Assembly: GCF_029893635.1 (NCBI RefSeq)
Contig: NZ_JARXYR010000002.1
Coordinates: forward strand, 2,455,001-2,519,000
DNA: 64,000 nt
Direction of reading: 5' to 3'
From: Variovorax sp. TBS-050B
GTDB lineage: Bacteria > Pseudomonadota > Gammaproteobacteria > Burkholderiales > Burkholderiaceae_C
Shown: positions 29,201 through 37,135 of the stretch, piece by piece
How positions within the stretch are numbered: the first letter of the stretch is position 1
Layout of the letters: the number at the start of each line of letters is the position of its first letter
Notes under the pieces: model-generated
The model's database searches: none
Told to the model about the DNA's origin: nothing
The model's input: the letters and a program-made list of their open reading frames with translations, nothing else
Program-made: the position numbers and the translations under genes

Positions 29201-30478
29201 CAGGCGGTCGCCAATTCCGTTTCGGCGGGCGGATCGAACAAGTGGGTCAGCGGTTCGCAGTCCGATGCGCAGTACGTCGCGCCCAGCGCCAGCGGCACGG
29301 CGAGCACCGCGGTGGGTTCCGGCGCCTCGGTGACGGGCAACAACAGCGTCGCCGTGGGCTCGGGCGCGCAGGCCGCCACCGCCAACAGCGTCGCGCTGGG
29401 CAACGGCTCGACGACGGGCGTTGCGACGCCGACGGCGAGCGCCACGATCCTGGGCACGACCTACCAGTTCGCGGGGGCCGCACCGGTCGGCGTGGTGAGC
29501 GTGGGCAGCGAAGGCGCCGAACGCCAGGTCACCAACGTGGCGGCGGGCGCGCTCAGTGCGACGAGCACCGATGCAGTCAACGGCAGCCAGCTCTACGCGA
29601 CCAACCAGGCGATCAACAACATCACCGTGGGCGGGGCGGGCATCAAGTACTTCCACGCCAACTCCGCCACCGCGGACTCCCAGGCCGCAGGCGCGGAAAG
29701 CGTGGCGTTCGGGCCGCAGGCCATCGCGCTGGGTGCCGGTTCCCTTGCCGGTGGCAGCGGCGCGCAGGCCAATGGGGCGGGCAGCGTTGCGCTGGGCGCG
29801 GGCGCGATTGCAGCGGCCGCCAACGGGATCGCCCTCGGCAACGGCGCAACGGCGGACCGCGGCGGCATGGCCGGCCAGCGCGAGCTGTTCTCCGGCGAAG
29901 CGGTCAATTCCACGCAGGGCGCGCTGTCGGTGGGCAGTGCGGGCAGCGAGCGGCAGATCACCAATGTGGCCGGCGGCACGCAGGCGACCGATGCGGTCAA
30001 CGTGCGCCAGTTGCAGGCGGTGCAGAACCAGGCAGTGAAGTACGACACCAACGCCGACGGCACCGTGAACCACAACAGCATGACCCTGCAGGGCGCCGGT
30101 GGAACGGCGATCCACAACCTGGCCGACGGCGTGGCGGCCTCGGATGCCGCCACCGTCAACCAGGTCAACCAAGCGACGGCCGCCTCGTCGGCGTACACCG
30201 ACGCCCGGGCCGGCCAGTTGCGCGACGAAATCAAGAGCAATGCCAAGGATGCAAGCGCAGGCACCGCCGGCGCGATGGCGATGGCTGGCATGCCGCAGGC
30301 CCACATCCCGGGCAAGAGCATGCTGGCGGTCGCCGCTGCGGGGTATGACGGTCAGGCCGCCCTCGCGATCGGCGTGTCCAAGCTGTCGGAAAGCGGGCGC
30401 TGGATCGTGAAGTTCAGCGGCTCGGCCAACTCGCGCGGCAAGGTCGGCGTGTCGGCGGGCGCCGGCTTCCATTGGTGA
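26234..30478 (+). CDS. trimeric autotransporter adhesin (YadA/Hia/BpaA type)
   Basis: Type Vc secreted adhesin, 1414 aa. The N-terminus (MNKTYRSIWNEVLGAWVAV) is a typical extended signal peptide region, with the hydrophobic core LVAGSVLGLAALGTGLSHAG ending near residue 58. Residues about 80-370 are YadA-head left-handed repeats (AIGxxAxAxGxxSxAxG). Five neck/connector motifs TDAVNGSQL and two DAVN-QLQAV variants divide stalk and head modules. The last roughly 70 residues (SMLAVAAAGYDGQAALAIGVSK ... VGVSAGAGFHW) are the YadA beta-barrel anchor. A 462-bp internal tandem repeat is present. RBS GAGG lies 8-10 bases upstream. Lipoprotein and regulator genes follow in the same direction. Confidence 0.95.
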   Translation: MNKTYRSIWNEVLGAWVAVAESTHARGKASRSSRSASRQLVAGSVLGLAALGTGLSHAGTSIQIDQIGNGTATGTGGTAPATSGALSIAIGGGSGANAQNASVAVGDQSNATGQDSIAVGRRANATGDRSVVVGSDARASAANASAFGQLSQATGESSTALGHSALANSANATAIGAFSTANAGNAVAIGPGSAAGANSSIAIGSAAFIPTNGNAINNIAIGTGATTGIVSTSGSGSQIALGRGATTEVYGSIAIGDNARALTNHKAIAFGFNALASGNSTIAWGRDSSSTGDFSMALGAWADAGSANAVAIGRNAISHGSLALALGPFANASHTNAVALGASSVTAAPVGTASAAIAGVTHNFAGATPGSTVSVGSAGSERTVTNLAAGRLSAASTDAVNGSQLFAANEEITAVDTRVDTLGAGTASHLGTGATYDAATGTLTGPTYNINGANYNTVKSAVEAAGSGWNLSADGGTTSDNIGPGETANFAAGSNTTVTRNGNTITYGVVSNPTFSGGVTAQSFQVGSTGPSLSATGIDAAGTKITNVAAGTVSSTSTDAVNGSQLFTSNQTISKLGDTVASSLGTGATYDAATGTLTGPTYNINGTNYNTVKSAVEAAGSGWNLSADGGATSDNIGPGETANFAAGSNTTVTRNGNTITYGVVSNPTFSGGVTAQSFQVGSTGPSLSASGIDAAGTKITNVAAGAVSSTSTDAVNGSQLAAVSSVAGAGWNISAQGANATNVGSTSPTGNSVDLNNTDGNIRITKPADSNSVTFGLSDDLSIGNSVSVGGTGGTVVNATGVTTGGGSGPSLTTGGIDAAGRKVTNVAAGTLSSTSTDAVNGSQLFATNSAVENLATTVATSTTRYYSVNDNKVQGGNYANDGAEGANSLAAGVNARAAASEASALGFNANALAAGSVALGSGSVASTAAGVAGYVPPSAGAAQQAAIMATLSTQGAVSVGDVANGVLRQITGVAAGTAASDAVNVAQLQAVANSVSAGGSNKWVSGSQSDAQYVAPSASGTASTAVGSGASVTGNNSVAVGSGAQAATANSVALGNGSTTGVATPTASATILGTTYQFAGAAPVGVVSVGSEGAERQVTNVAAGALSATSTDAVNGSQLYATNQAINNITVGGAGIKYFHANSATADSQAAGAESVAFGPQAIALGAGSLAGGSGAQANGAGSVALGAGAIAAAANGIALGNGATADRGGMAGQRELFSGEAVNSTQGALSVGSAGSERQITNVAGGTQATDAVNVRQLQAVQNQAVKYDTNADGTVNHNSMTLQGAGGTAIHNLADGVAASDAATVNQVNQATAASSAYTDARAGQLRDEIKSNAKDASAGTAGAMAMAGMPQAHIPGKSMLAVAAAGYDGQAALAIGVSKLSESGRWIVKFSGSANSRGKVGVSAGAGFHW
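27521..28392 (+). repeat. 462-bp tandem repeat inside the adhesin gene
   Basis: Copies at 27521-27930 and 27983-28392 are nearly identical over 410 bp, with period 462 bp (154 codons, so frame is kept). Each encodes one module from LGTGATYDAATGTLTGPTYN through the GVVSNPTFSGGVTAQSF segment to the STSTDAVNGSQL neck. Differences are mostly single bases. Confidence 0.93.
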
Positions 30479-30503
30479 GCAGGGTTCCACAGGAACACGC
30501 GTC

Positions 30504-30956
30504 ATGACGAAACGACTTCGACCGTCTCTGTCTCTGGCCGCCGCGTTCGGCGCTGCGGCGTTGCTGGCTCTGCAGGGTTGCAGTTCGCCCAGCAAAGGCA
30601 TCACCGACGACGGCCGGGCGGCCCAGGTGGTCTTTCCGGACCCGGACAAGGACGCCTGGCGCAAGGACGGCGTGTACCCCAACCTCGACAACCTGCGTGC
30701 CGTGGGACCGGGGATCACGAAAGATCAGCTCTACGCACTGATCGGCCCCCCGCATTTCAGCGAGGGGATGGCGGGCGTTCGCGAATGGGACTACATCTTC
30801 CATTTGCGCAAGCCGGGCGGGACTGCGAGCACCTGCCAGTTCAAGGTCATCTTCGACAAGAACTACAAGGGCCAGAGCTTCCACTGGCTGCCGGCCGATT
30901 GCGGCGCCTGGCTGTCGGCGCGGCGCGTCAGCGAACCGAAGGAACGGGGGCATTGA
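30504..30956 (+). CDS. BamE/SmpA-OmlA-like outer-membrane lipoprotein
   Basis: 150-residue lipoprotein: signal peptide with lipobox LLALQGCSS (Cys26), and a mature SmpA/OmlA-like domain with DNLRAVGPGITKDQLYALIGPPHFSEG, REWDYIFHLR and CQFKVIFDKNYK. BamE proper is about 110-120 aa and belongs to the beta-barrel assembly machine. This copy lies 25 bp after the trimeric autotransporter gene, so it probably assists surface display of that adhesin. TpgA of Acinetobacter is a known operon partner of an adhesin of this type, but carries an additional OmpA-like peptidoglycan-binding domain that is absent here. It is not likely to be the housekeeping bamE. Confidence 0.83.
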   Translation: MTKRLRPSLSLAAAFGAAALLALQGCSSPSKGITDDGRAAQVVFPDPDKDAWRKDGVYPNLDNLRAVGPGITKDQLYALIGPPHFSEGMAGVREWDYIFHLRKPGGTASTCQFKVIFDKNYKGQSFHWLPADCGAWLSARRVSEPKERGH

Positions 30957-31021
30957 TTGCCTTATTTGCAACCCGATCGCCGGAGGGACCTCGAGGTCCA
31001 CGGCGAACAGAAAGGACATTG

Positions 31022-31786
31022 ATGGAGAGTGACGACAGAGGAGGTGCTTCGTTCGGGCGCATTGCGATCCTGGGCCAGGAAGGCCGCACGCGTGAGGCCG
31101 TCAGGCGGATCGTTCGCCGATTCGGGTATGAGGCGGTGGTTCTTTCCGGCAGCGGGGCAAGCGCATCGAGCCGCGGCGGTTCCGAAGGCTTCAAGGGGTT
31201 GCTCCTGACGGGCGAGAGCGACAGCCTCTCTTCCATCGGACTGGTTCGCGAAGCCCGCCATCTGGTCGACGCGAACGTGCCGATGCTGTGCCTGGTGCCC
31301 AGGAACCAGTTCGACGACGTGAGCGCGCTGCGGCAGGGTGCCAACGACGATTTCATCGTCAAGCCCTCCTCGTTCAGCGAGCTCTTCAGCATCCTGCGGC
31401 TCTTCCTGAGCAACTTCCCGGGGCCGATGCCCCCGCTCGAGCGCGAGTGGGGCGGCTATCGCTTCATGATGTCGAGCAACACGGTCGAATTCGGCGGCAA
31501 GCGCGTGCAACTGCGGCCCGACGAGTTCGACCTTGCCGTCGAGCTCTTCTCCAACGAAGGCTGCACGCTGGGCCGCGATCTGCTGTGGACTGCGGTCTGG
31601 GCCAAGGCATGGGATGGGAAGTCGCGCATGCTGGACACCTGCGTTTCCGTGCTGCGCCGCGCCCTGAAACTGCCTGCGAACGGCTGGGAACTGCGCGCGG
31701 TCTGGGGTTCGGGCTACCGGCTCGACGGCTCCTCGTCGTCGCAGATGCCGGCGATGGCGCCGTACTGGTCGCCTTCGCCGACGTGA
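31022..31786 (+). CDS. OmpR-type winged-helix regulator with degenerate receiver domain
   Basis: 254-residue protein. Residues 12-125 have the receiver fold (GRIAILGQEGRTREAVRRIV...LRQGANDDFIVKPSSFSELF). The site that normally holds the phospho-acceptor Asp is Thr63 (GLLLTGES), and the usual acidic pair at the first strand is reduced to GQE. The conserved Lys of the VKP turn remains. Residues 145-245 form an OmpR/PhoB winged helix (LRPDEFDLAVELFSNEG, WDGKSRMLDTCVSVLRRAL, WGSGYRLDG). No histidine kinase is nearby. It lies 65 bp after the lipoprotein gene, so it may regulate the adhesin operon independently of phosphorylation. AAAGGA precedes the ATG. Confidence 0.82.
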   Translation: MESDDRGGASFGRIAILGQEGRTREAVRRIVRRFGYEAVVLSGSGASASSRGGSEGFKGLLLTGESDSLSSIGLVREARHLVDANVPMLCLVPRNQFDDVSALRQGANDDFIVKPSSFSELFSILRLFLSNFPGPMPPLEREWGGYRFMMSSNTVEFGGKRVQLRPDEFDLAVELFSNEGCTLGRDLLWTAVWAKAWDGKSRMLDTCVSVLRRALKLPANGWELRAVWGSGYRLDGSSSSQMPAMAPYWSPSPT

Positions 31787-31804
31787 TGGGCACGGCGCTC
31801 TGCG

Positions 31805-33400
31805 CTACAGCTGGTCCGTCGGCACGAACCACGAGAACAGCAGCAGCTGCAGTCGCGTGAGCAAGCTGGAGTCGGGCTCGCTGTCGAGCACCTCGTTGTC
31901 CACGTCGCCCGTGCCGATCCATTGCACGGTCTGGCCGTCGGGCATGAGCACGACGCGATAGACACCTTCGATGTCGTCGAGCTGATAGGCATAGAGCAGG
32001 GCCTGCGCGAGTTCGAAGCTTCTCACGCGGACGCCGAACTCGGTGTTCAGCCGTGCGGAGCGGGGATCGAGGTTCATCGAACCGAGCAGCACCCATTCGC
32101 GGTCGACCAGTGCGAGCTTGGCATGGAGCCGGCCGCGGGCCTTCTTGAGCAGGTCGCGGATCTGGCGGTTGCGCTTGAGCTGCCGGGTGCTGACTTCGTA
32201 CAGGTTCACGCCGAGCTTCAGCATGTCGACCCGGTAGCGGTTGTAGTTGATGTTGACCAGCGGCTCGTCGCTGTCGGCCAGCGAATTGGTCACCACGCTG
32301 ATGCGCACGCCGCGCGCGCGACCCTCGCGGATGCGCGCCATGCCCTCCTCGCCGGGAATGAAGTAGGGCGAGATCACCACCACGTCCGAGCGTGCGCTCG
32401 CGGTCATCTGATGGAAGCGGGCCGCCAGTGTCTCGTCGGTCGAGCCGATGCCGAGCGCCTTGTGCGGGCTGTCGGCTGCGGCATGGGCTTCGGCGCGCAT
32501 CCATTTGACGCGGCCGAGGTCGGCGAGCTGCGCGCCCAGCGGCGGATCGCCGAGCAGGTCGGTGCCCGGCAGGGCGGGCGGCGGCGGCGCCCGGTCGGAT
32601 GCTGTGGCGGCGTCGAACTCGGCCTTGAGCGCTTCCACGCCCACGCCGCCCGCGCTCGCGACCTGCGCGACCGGGTAGACCACGTCGCTGTTCCAGTAGG
32701 TGTCGAAGATGCGTGCCGCTTCGGGCACCACCGGTCCCGCCATGAGCAGTTCGAAGTCGATGAAGTTGGCGCCTTCCGCGCGCAGGAAATACTCGTCGGC
32801 CAGGTTCCGGCCACCGGCGATCGCCATCGCCCCGTCGGCGACGAAGAGCTTGTTGTGCATGCGGTGGTTGAGGCGGCGGAAGTCGCCGAAGAACTCCATC
32901 CACCGCGTGGCCGAGTGGTCGCGTGCATTCACGAACGGATTGAACAGGCGGACTTCCGCGTTCGGCTCCGCGGCCAGCGCCAGCAGCAGGCGGTCCATGC
33001 CCGCGGTGTAGAAGTCGTCCACCAGCAGCCGCACCCGCACGCCCCGGCGCGCGGCGTCGCGCAGTTCGCGCAACAGCAGGCGGCCGGTCTTGTCGTTGCC
33101 GAGCTGGTAGGTCTGCACGTCGAGCGACGCTTGCGCCTGCCGCACCAGCTCCAGCCGCGCATCGAGCGCGAAGGCGGCTTCCACCAGCGGGCGCACGCTG
33201 GACTGGGCGGTGTCCGGTCCGGCGTTCAGACGGGCTGCCGCACGCCCGATGGGGGTCGCGGGCGAGGCCGCGATCGAGAGCGTCGGCGGCTCCGGCGTGC
33301 GCGGCGGCAGACCCGCGCAGCCGGCGAGCAGCCACGCCACGCCCCAGGCTGCCAGGCCGCGCAGCACGAGGCGAAACGAAGAACCAAGGAGCTGGAGCAT
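31805..33400 (-). CDS. phospholipase D-family lipoprotein (cardiolipin synthase-like)
   Basis: 531-residue member of the PLD superfamily with two HKD motifs: H182-N-K184...D189 (HNKLFVADG) and H426-A-K428...D433 (HAKLALVDR), followed by GGRNL and GSMNLD respectively. The N-terminal WLLAGCAG (Cys28) is a lipobox, so the protein is probably anchored in the envelope, unlike ClsA. The layout suits ClsC-like cardiolipin synthases and related phosphatidyltransferases. It is convergent with the winged-helix regulator gene (18 bp apart) and divergent from the siderophore receptor, with 174 bp between starts. Confidence 0.85.
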   Translation of the reverse strand: MLQLLGSSFRLVLRGLAAWGVAWLLAGCAGLPPRTPEPPTLSIAASPATPIGRAAARLNAGPDTAQSSVRPLVEAAFALDARLELVRQAQASLDVQTYQLGNDKTGRLLLRELRDAARRGVRVRLLVDDFYTAGMDRLLLALAAEPNAEVRLFNPFVNARDHSATRWMEFFGDFRRLNHRMHNKLFVADGAMAIAGGRNLADEYFLRAEGANFIDFELLMAGPVVPEAARIFDTYWNSDVVYPVAQVASAGGVGVEALKAEFDAATASDRAPPPPALPGTDLLGDPPLGAQLADLGRVKWMRAEAHAAADSPHKALGIGSTDETLAARFHQMTASARSDVVVISPYFIPGEEGMARIREGRARGVRISVVTNSLADSDEPLVNINYNRYRVDMLKLGVNLYEVSTRQLKRNRQIRDLLKKARGRLHAKLALVDREWVLLGSMNLDPRSARLNTEFGVRVRSFELAQALLYAYQLDDIEGVYRVVLMPDGQTVQWIGTGDVDNEVLDSEPDSSLLTRLQLLLFSWFVPTDQL

Positions 33401-33533
33401 GGAATCGGCCGATGTGCAGGCATGGGCCGCGGGGAATCGTAGCCGCTTTGCGTCGCGGCCCGATCCTTAGCAATGCATCAACATCCCCGGCGCTTTCGGG
33501 GAATTCGCAACAAGTGAGACTTTATAACTATTA

Positions 33534-33552
33534 GAATGCGAATCGTTCTTAG
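33534..33552 (+). promoter_or_regulatory. candidate Fur box upstream of siderophore receptor
   Basis: GAATGCGAATCGTTCTTAG closely resembles betaproteobacterial Fur sites of the AATGCGAATCATTCTCATT kind. It begins 41 bp upstream of the receptor start, in an AT-rich stretch with TTATAACTATTAG just 5' that could be the promoter core. Iron-dependent repression is therefore expected. Confidence 0.7.
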
Positions 33553-33574
33553 TAAGTTTTGGAGTGGAGCAGGA

Positions 33575-35677
33575 ATGACGAGGTTCATGGCGGGGCGCAA
33601 GGTCGCATCGGTTCTGGCGGGCTGCATGGCCATCTATGTGCAGCAGCACGCGGTGGCGCAGCAGCCCGGAGCGACCGGCTCGCTGCCGGAGGTGCGGGTC
33701 GATGCGAACGCCGAGGCCGAAACGGCCACGTCGCCGGTCATCGGCTACCGCGCCAGGAATGCCGCGACGGCGACCAAGACCGACACGCCGCTGGCCGAAA
33801 CCCCGCAGTCGGTGACCGTGGTCACGCGCGACCAGATGGTGGACCAGGGCGCCACGAGCCTGCAGGAGGCGCTCAACTACGCCGCCGGCGTGCGCTCCGA
33901 CGCCTATGGCGTGGACTCGCGCACCGACTCGATGCGGGTGCGCGGCGCCTATCCCGACATCTATCTCGACGGCCTGCGCCAGGCCTACGGCTACTACACC
34001 AGCACGACGCGCACCGAACCCTACACGCTCGAACGACTCGAAGTGCTGCGCGGCCCCTCGGGCATGCTGTTCGGTGCGGGCACGGCGGCGGGCGTGATCA
34101 ACATGGTCAGCAAGCGCCCGCTGCAGGAGACGCAGCGCGAAGTGGGCGTGCAGTTCGGCAGCTTCGGCCGCAAGCAGATCCAGGCCGATCTGACCGGGCC
34201 GCTGAACGCCGACGGCAGCCTTTCGTACCGGCTGATCGCGCTGCAGCGCAAGTCGGACACGCAGGTGGACTACGTGCCCGACGACCGCAGCCTCATCGCG
34301 CCATCGCTGACCTGGCGCCCCAGCGCAGCCACTTCGCTGACCCTGCAGGGCCTCTGGCAGAAGGACAAGAGCGGCAGCAGCTCGCAGTTCCTGCCGTGGG
34401 CGGGCACCTTGCTGCCCAATCCGAACGGGCGCATTCCGAGCAGCCGCTTCATCGGCGAGCCAGGCGACTACTACGACAGCGAACGCAAGACCTTCGGCTG
34501 GCAGTTCGAGCACAAGTTCAACGCGAACTGGACCGTGCGCCAGAACTTCCGCTACGCCCAGAACGAAAACGACAACCGCTACCACTATGGCGGCGCCTTC
34601 GCCGGTGCCGAAAGCTGGGACGCGACCGACCCGATCTTCAAGCGCGTGCTGAGCCGCTACTACGACAGCCAGCTGACCCTCAACCGCACGCAGACGCTCG
34701 ACAACCACGTCGAGGGCCATTTCCAGACCGGCGCCCTCAAGCACACGCTGCTGGTCGGCGCGGACTTCGCGCGGCAGCGCGAAAACGTCTGGGGCGGCAC
34801 CACCGCGGACACCATCGACGTCTATGCGCCGGTCTACGGCCATGTCGACGAGCCCGAGCGTGCCGCGCGGCCCCGCACCCGCCAGCGCCAGACCGGCGTC
34901 TATCTGCAGGACCAGATCAAGCTCGACAACTGGATCTTCGTCGCGGGCCTGCGTCATGACCGCGCGGTGTCGAGCGCCGTGGGCAGCGAGAACGAGAAGA
35001 GCAGCGCCACCACCAAGCGCCTGGGCGTGATGTATGCGCTGCCGTCGGGCTGGTCGCCGTACGTGAGCTACAGCGAGTCGTTCACGCCGCAGTCGCCGCG
35101 CCAGGGCCGCATCTTCACGCCGCTGCGCGGCGAGCAGTGGGAGGTCGGCGTCAAGTACGAGCCGAAGGACCGTGCCGTGGCCTTCAGCGCCGCTGTCTAC
35201 GACCTGCGCGAGAAGAACCAGATCGTGGAGGAGCAGCCCAACGTGTTCTCGCAGCGCGGTCTGACGAAGACCAAGGGCGTGGAACTCGAAGCCAAGGGTT
35301 CGATCGGGCCGAACCTCGATCTGGTCGCCCACTACAACTACACCGATGCGGACGCGCAGATCGAAGGCCTCCCCCAGCATCAGGCGAGCGTGTGGGCCAA
35401 GTACCGCTTTTCGCTCGGTGGCATCAGCGGGTTCTCGGCCGGTGCCGGCCTGCGCGTGATGAGTTCTTTCCGCGACATGCAATCCGGCGTCGGTCCGCGC
35501 ATCCCGGGCATTGCGCTGGCAGACCTGGTGTTCGCCTACGACAGCGCCCGCTGGCGCTACGCGCTCAACATCAACAACGTGACGGACAAGAAGTACTTCA
35601 GCACCTGCCTCTCGCGCGGCGACTGCTGGTATGGTGCACGCCGCAACATCGTGGCGAGCGCGACCTACCGTTTCTAA
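33575..35677 (+). CDS. TonB-dependent ferric-siderophore receptor
   Basis: Outer-membrane 22-stranded receptor of 700 aa importing a ferric siderophore with TonB/ExbBD energy. Signal peptide MTRFMAGRKVASVLAGCMAI, cleavage near AVAQQ. The plug domain is typical of the FhuE/FoxA/FcuA group (TDTPLAETPQSVTVVTRDQMVDQGA, LRGPSGMLFGAGTAAGVINMVSKRP). The barrel ends in a C-terminal aromatic SATYRF. The ATG at 33575 follows GGAG/AGGA; an upstream ATG at 33536 is inside the Fur box and was rejected. It heads an iron operon with the PepSY membrane protein gene 30 bp downstream. The siderophore is unknown, and no biosynthesis genes are visible. Confidence 0.92.
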   Translation: MTRFMAGRKVASVLAGCMAIYVQQHAVAQQPGATGSLPEVRVDANAEAETATSPVIGYRARNAATATKTDTPLAETPQSVTVVTRDQMVDQGATSLQEALNYAAGVRSDAYGVDSRTDSMRVRGAYPDIYLDGLRQAYGYYTSTTRTEPYTLERLEVLRGPSGMLFGAGTAAGVINMVSKRPLQETQREVGVQFGSFGRKQIQADLTGPLNADGSLSYRLIALQRKSDTQVDYVPDDRSLIAPSLTWRPSAATSLTLQGLWQKDKSGSSSQFLPWAGTLLPNPNGRIPSSRFIGEPGDYYDSERKTFGWQFEHKFNANWTVRQNFRYAQNENDNRYHYGGAFAGAESWDATDPIFKRVLSRYYDSQLTLNRTQTLDNHVEGHFQTGALKHTLLVGADFARQRENVWGGTTADTIDVYAPVYGHVDEPERAARPRTRQRQTGVYLQDQIKLDNWIFVAGLRHDRAVSSAVGSENEKSSATTKRLGVMYALPSGWSPYVSYSESFTPQSPRQGRIFTPLRGEQWEVGVKYEPKDRAVAFSAAVYDLREKNQIVEEQPNVFSQRGLTKTKGVELEAKGSIGPNLDLVAHYNYTDADAQIEGLPQHQASVWAKYRFSLGGISGFSAGAGLRVMSSFRDMQSGVGPRIPGIALADLVFAYDSARWRYALNINNVTDKKYFSTCLSRGDCWYGARRNIVASATYRF

Positions 35678-35707
35678 CGTTCTACCTTCGACGAGGACAG
35701 CAGCGAC

Positions 35708-36886
35708 ATGAACAGCCGGAAGATCAAGACCTGGGCCTGGGTGCACAAGTGGAGCAGCCTGGTGTGCACCGTGTTCATGCTGCTGCTGTGCATCACCGGC
35801 CTGCCGCTGATCTTCCACCACGAGATCGGGCATCTGCTGGGCACCGAGGTCGAGGCGCCGAAGATGCCGGCCGACACGCCGCGCGTCAGCCTCGACCGCG
35901 TGCTCGAGGTCGCGCGTGCCAAGCACCCCGACCGCATCGTGCAGTTCGTGTCCCAGCCCGAGGACGACGACGGCCTGTGGCTGGTCACGCTCACGCCCAC
36001 GCCCGAGCCCACGGAGGACTTCAAGAGCGTGGCCGTCGATGCGCGGACCGGCGCCGTGCTCGCGCAGCCGAAGTTCGACGAGGGCTTCATGTACGTGATG
36101 TTCAAGCTGCACGTCGACCTGTTCGCAGGTCTCGCGGGCAAGCTCTTCCTCGGGTTCATGGGGCTGCTGCTGCTGGTGGCGGTCGTCTCCGGCGTGGTGC
36201 TCTACGCGCCCTTCATGCGCAAGCTCGACTTCGGCACCGTGCGCCGCGAGAAGCGGCCGCGCCTGAAATGGCTCGACCTGCACAACCTGCTCGGCATCGT
36301 CACGCTGGTGTGGGTCTTCGTGGTCGGCGCCACCGGCATGATCAACACCTGGGCCGACCTGCTCATCAAGTACTGGCAGTACGACCAGCTCAGCACGCTG
36401 CTCGCGCCCTACAAGAACGAGCCGGTGGTTCGCGCGGCCGAGCGCGCCTCGGTGCAGCGCTCGATGGAAGCCGCCGTACAGCAGACGCCCGGCATGAAGC
36501 TTTCGTTCATCGCCTTTCCGGGCACCGCGTTCTCGAGCCCGCACCACACCACCTTCTTCATGCGCGGCAGCGAGCCCCTGACCTCGAAGCTGCTGAAGCC
36601 GGTGCTGGTCGACGCCAAGACCGCGCAGGTCACGGCGGCGCCCGACATGCCCTGGTACCTGACCGCACTGCTGGTCTCGCAGCCGCTGCACTTCGGCGAC
36701 TACGGCGGCATGCCGATGCAGATCATCTGGGCGCTGCTCGACATCGCGACCATCATCGTGCTGGGCAGCGGGCTCTACCTCTGGCTCAAGCGAGGCCGCA
36801 CGGTGCCTGCGCAGGACCCGCCCACGGCGGCGGGCGCCGATGGGCGTTCCCCCGAACCGGCCGCGGCGATGAAGGTGCAGGCATGA
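35708..36886 (+). CDS. PepSY-associated transmembrane protein (PiuB/FsrB-like)
   Basis: 392-residue inner-membrane protein. Four main hydrophobic segments lie near residues 12-37, 140-167, 193-216 and 335-362, with PepSY-like soluble regions between. Conserved histidines occur in WVHKWSSLVC, FHHEIGHLL, KLHVDLF, LDLHNLLG and PLHFGDYGG, consistent with a heme-binding ferric-siderophore reductase. Lying 30 bp behind a siderophore receptor is the usual setting, so a role in iron release after uptake is inferred. Its stop overlaps the next start by 4 bp. Confidence 0.87.
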   Translation: MNSRKIKTWAWVHKWSSLVCTVFMLLLCITGLPLIFHHEIGHLLGTEVEAPKMPADTPRVSLDRVLEVARAKHPDRIVQFVSQPEDDDGLWLVTLTPTPEPTEDFKSVAVDARTGAVLAQPKFDEGFMYVMFKLHVDLFAGLAGKLFLGFMGLLLLVAVVSGVVLYAPFMRKLDFGTVRREKRPRLKWLDLHNLLGIVTLVWVFVVGATGMINTWADLLIKYWQYDQLSTLLAPYKNEPVVRAAERASVQRSMEAAVQQTPGMKLSFIAFPGTAFSSPHHTTFFMRGSEPLTSKLLKPVLVDAKTAQVTAAPDMPWYLTALLVSQPLHFGDYGGMPMQIIWALLDIATIIVLGSGLYLWLKRGRTVPAQDPPTAAGADGRSPEPAAAMKVQA

Positions 36887-37074
36887 AGCACCAGCGGCAT
36901 CCGCAGTCGTTCCGGCGCATGTGGGGCTGGCCGATCGCACTGGGCGTGCTCACGGCGGTGGGCCTGGTCTCGGCGCTGTTCAGCGAGGGCGGCGCGGGTG
37001 ACGTGCTGGCCTGGTTCGCGCTCGGCATTCCGGTCGCCGTGTGCGCCTGGTTCGGCTGGGGCAAGAAGGGCTGA
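36883..37074 (+). CDS. 63-residue membrane protein coupled to PepSY gene
   Basis: Tiny protein with a basic N-terminus (MKHQRHPQSFRRMWGW) and two hydrophobic segments at residues 17-32 and 40-56, ending GWGKKG. The ATG overlaps the stop of the PepSY gene (ATGA), indicating translational coupling. Small membrane proteins are often found beside PepSY reductases in siderophore receptor loci, but this one carries no motif I can name. Either an accessory subunit of the reductase or an assembly factor. Confidence 0.7.
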   Translation: MKHQRHPQSFRRMWGWPIALGVLTAVGLVSALFSEGGAGDVLAWFALGIPVAVCAWFGWGKKG

Positions 37075-37135
37075 TCTCCAGCGGACCGGGTTCTCACTGG
37101 CGTGAGTCGGTGCGCGCCGAAGCAGAATCGGCGCG

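Noticed and set aside
23000..31800. Prophage, integrative element or insertion sequence in the accessory-looking segment
   Set aside because: No integrase, transposase, tRNA attachment site or flanking direct repeats were recognised; only composition and gene content suggest acquisition.
33536..33574. Upstream ATG for the siderophore receptor
   Set aside because: It overlaps the Fur box and has no RBS; the ATG at 33575 begins a normal signal peptide.
33467..36940. Minus-strand open frame of over 1100 codons antisense to the iron-uptake genes (similar ones oppose tal-pgi, mtl and pil genes)
   Set aside because: In DNA of this GC content the complementary frame of a real gene lacks stops. The translation is Arg/His/Ala-rich without any family motif, while the plus-strand genes have full domain structure.
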